Positions 61,953 to 64,000 of a DNA stretch of 64,000 nucleotides are shown here, in pieces; position 1 is the first letter of the stretch, and each line of letters opens with the position of its first letter. Position numbers and translations under genes: made by a program. The stretch is from Bryopsis sp. KO-2023 (Eukaryota; Chlorophyta; Ulvophyceae; Bryopsidales; Bryopsidaceae). The stretch is taken from positions 124,001 through 188,000 of the forward strand of contig BSYQ01000004.1 in the NCBI GenBank assembly GCA_030272585.1, read 5' to 3'. Below the pieces are notes generated by a model, which saw only the letters and a list, made by a program, of their open reading frames with translations, was not told where the DNA came from and searched no databases.

Positions 61953-62246
61953 CTGACGATAAAAAAAAAGCCATTAACACAACTAAAAATTGAATCAACA
62001 AGAAAAATTCTTCAGTCTTCATTGCTGTTTGAAATTGAATCCATCAAATCAAATTGCCCCTGTCTTCCTCCCCCTTCTTTTTTTTTTTCTTTCCAAAATT
62101 ATTTTTTTTAAATCCGGTAGCTGTAAATTGGTTTCTAAGTCCATCGCATCAACTGACCTATCAATTTCCCCCACAAATTCAAAAAAGGTCCAAAAAAACA
62201 CCCCTGAAACCAGGGACTCTGCAGGATTGGTTCCTCAGTCTGTCTC
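61953..62246. other. gap between THUMPD3-like stop and first GLE1 exon seen
   Basis: About 290 bases, expected to hold the 3' UTR of the THUMPD3-like gene and the promoter and 5' exon of GLE1. An ATG on the minus strand near 62143 opens a short Lys-rich frame, but no supported splice joins it to the next exon. Confidence 0.35.
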
Positions 62247-64000
62247 CTAAGATCCACCCAGTCTTCCTGGCCATCCCTGTTCTTCTTGAACGGGTGCCGT
62301 TTTCACCATTTTCAAACTCTCAGTATTTCCAGAGCGTCTCAGCTTTGCATAATACCGACCCAGCGGACTCTTTTTGTCAAAACCTTCATCGCACTTCATT
62401 TTTGCACCACCCACCTTTTGTTTTCCTCCCCCCCGTTCAGAAGCCACCCCCTGCACCAGCGCTCCACCTTTCCCTCCACTCACTCCCGTATCGATCGATT
62501 TTGTTACTCTCTTGTCAGGGGTTTTGACTGACCCCTTCCCTCCAACGTTTGAAAACCCAACATCCCAACCATCATTTACGATTTCGCCGACCTTTTCATC
62601 AATTCTGTGAACAGCACTCGACTTTCCTTTTCCCATTGCTTTCGCAGCCACCGCCTTTTCATCTCGAAATGAGCGCCTCTCCATTGATGGTGTTCCTCCA
62701 GCTGACCTCTTTTCCTGCCCCCACCCTTTCACACCAAATCTGACAGGGGCCGCAGCTGCTTGAGGCCTCTCGTACTTCCAATTTGCATCGATATCCAGCA
62801 CATACACCATCGACCTCAATCCTCGGCACTCCACCTGCCACGATTTCCGCTCCCTCCACATTTTGCAATTGCGAATGGCATCCTCCAGAGGTCTGACATC
62901 CTGGGTCATCAAAACTGCCCTCCCCGATCCTGGCCTGATCACCCGGGCAAATTCCTTCAATGCAGATTTGTACAGACTGAATGTGTACATTTTCTTATCC
63001 CCCTTGGGAAGCTGCTGCCCACATGGTAAATCAGTAACGATCGCATCCACGCTGGCTTCCCTCAATGGCAATCGCTTGGCGTTCCACTCCACGTTATCCA
63101 TTTGAAAGACGGCGTCCAATCTGTTCGCCTTTTTTTGAGTCTGACGGATCGGCTGGACGTAGACGTCGCCGGAAAGATGCCACGCGGTTGGCCATGCGAA
63201 AGCTCCTTCGACCCCTATCGAGCAGCTCCCGGACATGGGGTCCATGACGATTTCCCCAGGTCGGATCTTGGCCAAGCGAAGCAGCACATGGGCGAGCGTC
63301 GGAGCGAGTCGCAATCCTCCGAAAGGTCCCGGAAGGGATTCGCACCCCACTGATTTCTTGAGTTGGATGACGACCGTGACGTCCCGATCGCACACCACCA
63401 ACCCGACCACGATGTCGCTCGACTGGGTTTTGTTCGCGCGCCAGCCGAAGTGCACCCCCACGCCAACTGCGAAATACTCCTCCGCATCGACACACCCAAA
63501 GTTTTGCCTCCCGCTTTCAGGAGGGATGTAGCACTCCACCCGGAACGTGGGCGGCCGAGAGTCGTACTCTTCAGGATGGTCGAACGGGGAGCCACTGTAC
63601 CGACCGGAAAACTTCGCCCAAACCTCGAGCGCCCTCGCCCAGTCGACCCAAACGGCGGCTTCTTGGATTTTCTCCAAACACCGCACAGTGTCCTCTTCCC
63701 CTCGAGTCAGAAACCCCTCCAGCGTGCATGCCTTCACGTATATCTTATCAGAGCTGCGCAGGGCGTGCGCTTTTTGAGCATCCTCCAGTCTGTGGATTGG
63801 CACTGTGACGAACCCCGTTCGCCGCTCGAACGTCGACCGTCGCTCGAACACTTCGCGCATCTCCTCTCCAGCCTCCCTCTCGAAACCAGACGGAACATTA
63901 CAGCACAGCGTGCAGTAGGAACACTCATCCCTCCTCCACGGCTCCTTTTTCTTGCCACGCTTTTTTCCTAGCTCCGTTCCAAATTCTGACTGTGGAGGCG
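62247..64000 (-). CDS. THUMPD3-like tRNA guanosine N2-methyltransferase (5' partial)
   Basis: THUMP-domain SAM methyltransferase; human THUMPD3 with TRMT112 makes N2-methylguanosine in tRNA. The frame is open from the stop at 62247 to the window edge, so the 5' end is missing: the first ATG seen (63860) is internal, because the family motif VPSGFE lies just upstream of it. The part visible is 584 codons without an intron. The THUMP-like region lies at 63400-63880. Motif I reads DPMSGSCSIGVEGA (about 63208-63249) and motif IV TDLPCGQQLP, equivalent to the D-L-P-F-G catalytic loop. The C-terminal 180 residues are basic and low-complexity, unlike the compact human end. Upstream residues include a Cys cluster, CSYCTLCC, of unknown role. 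GLE1 follows on the same strand. Confidence 0.88.
   Translation of the reverse strand, partial: PPQSEFGTELGKKRGKKKEPWRRDECSYCTLCCNVPSGFEREAGEEMREVFERRSTFERRTGFVTVPIHRLEDAQKAHALRSSDKIYVKACTLEGFLTRGEEDTVRCLEKIQEAAVWVDWARALEVWAKFSGRYSGSPFDHPEEYDSRPPTFRVECYIPPESGRQNFGCVDAEEYFAVGVGVHFGWRANKTQSSDIVVGLVVCDRDVTVVIQLKKSVGCESLPGPFGGLRLAPTLAHVLLRLAKIRPGEIVMDPMSGSCSIGVEGAFAWPTAWHLSGDVYVQPIRQTQKKANRLDAVFQMDNVEWNAKRLPLREASVDAIVTDLPCGQQLPKGDKKMYTFSLYKSALKEFARVIRPGSGRAVLMTQDVRPLEDAIRNCKMWRERKSWQVECRGLRSMVYVLDIDANWKYERPQAAAAPVRFGVKGWGQEKRSAGGTPSMERRSFRDEKAVAAKAMGKGKSSAVHRIDEKVGEIVNDGWDVGFSNVGGKGSVKTPDKRVTKSIDTGVSGGKGGALVQGVASERGGGKQKVGGAKMKCDEGFDKKSPLGRYYAKLRRSGNTESLKMVKTAPVQEEQGWPGRLGGS

Noticed and set aside
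63363-63971. 202-codon + strand ORF
   Set aside because: Antisense shadow of the THUMPD3-like gene; Pro/Arg/His-rich composition with no motif.
1-64000. CRISPR arrays, prophage, insertion sequences, defence or biosynthetic clusters
   Set aside because: No spaced direct repeats, integrases, transposases or co-directional functional cassettes were seen; the window is ordinary intron-rich nuclear DNA.
1-64000. tRNA or rRNA genes
   Set aside because: No T-loop and A-box combination or rRNA-like stretch was recognised by eye; a tRNAscan-type search would settle it.

Overview
This is a nuclear window from a eukaryote. The genes are split by GT-AG introns, both strands are used, and there are no operons, bacterial RBS or insertion sequences. 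The gene content points to a photosynthetic eukaryote, probably a green-lineage or other plastid-bearing alga. A digalactosyldiacylglycerol synthase of the DGD1 type, a plant-type eIF4B and a plant-type CDC25/ACR2 rhodanese sit among broadly eukaryotic genes: GLE1, ETF-alpha, PIGW/GWT1, THUMPD3, ATAD2/Yta7, cyclin-Q and the AP-5 partner spastizin. The lineage is inferred from gene content only. The land-plant-unlike items (cyclin-Q, a TSP1/EGF membrane protein) suggest an alga rather than a land plant.

Layout from left to right. 1-3731 (+): 3' part of a cell-surface TSP1/EGF/Cys-rich single-pass membrane protein. 3732-5776: gene desert. 5777-7174 (-): intronless DEDDh exonuclease resembling cyanobacterial proteins. 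8006-12104 (+): DGD1, 9 exons. 13207-19937 (+): ATAD2/Yta7-like AAA ATPase, 18 exons, no bromodomain found. 20344-22059 (-): helical-repeat, organelle-RNA-type protein. 22300-23161 (+): unrecognised basic zinc-binding protein. 23401-25506 (+): methyltransferase-fold protein fused to a MYND finger. 26013-28665 (-): PIGW/GWT1, 11 exons. 28666-30649: intergenic. 30650-44556 (-): spastizin/ZFYVE26 homologue, 34 exons and about 2359 aa, lacking the FYVE finger. 45784-47080 (-): cyclin-Q. 47338-49480 (+): mitochondrial ETF-alpha, 8 exons. 49863-50009 (-): possible 48-aa membrane protein. 50364-52420 (+): plant-type eIF4B, 4 exons. 52421-56410: 4 kb without a convincing gene. 56845-57516 (+): CDC25/ACR2 rhodanese. 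59054 to about 62.2 kb (-): GLE1. 62247 to beyond 64000 (-): THUMPD3-like tRNA methyltransferase, cut by the window edge.

Exon models were built by hand from splice motifs, reading phase and remembered family patterns. For DGD1, ATAD2-like, PIGW, spastizin, cyclin-Q, ETF-alpha, eIF4B and the rhodanese, the exon lengths sum to a multiple of three and every junction keeps phase, so these models are strong. The TSP1/EGF gene (one exon near 2.15-2.34 kb), the GLE1 5' end and one GLE1 junction remain unresolved. The genes are unrelated housekeeping functions (plastid lipid, GPI anchor, mRNA export, translation, tRNA modification, lysosome/AP-5). No multi-gene system or defence island was seen.
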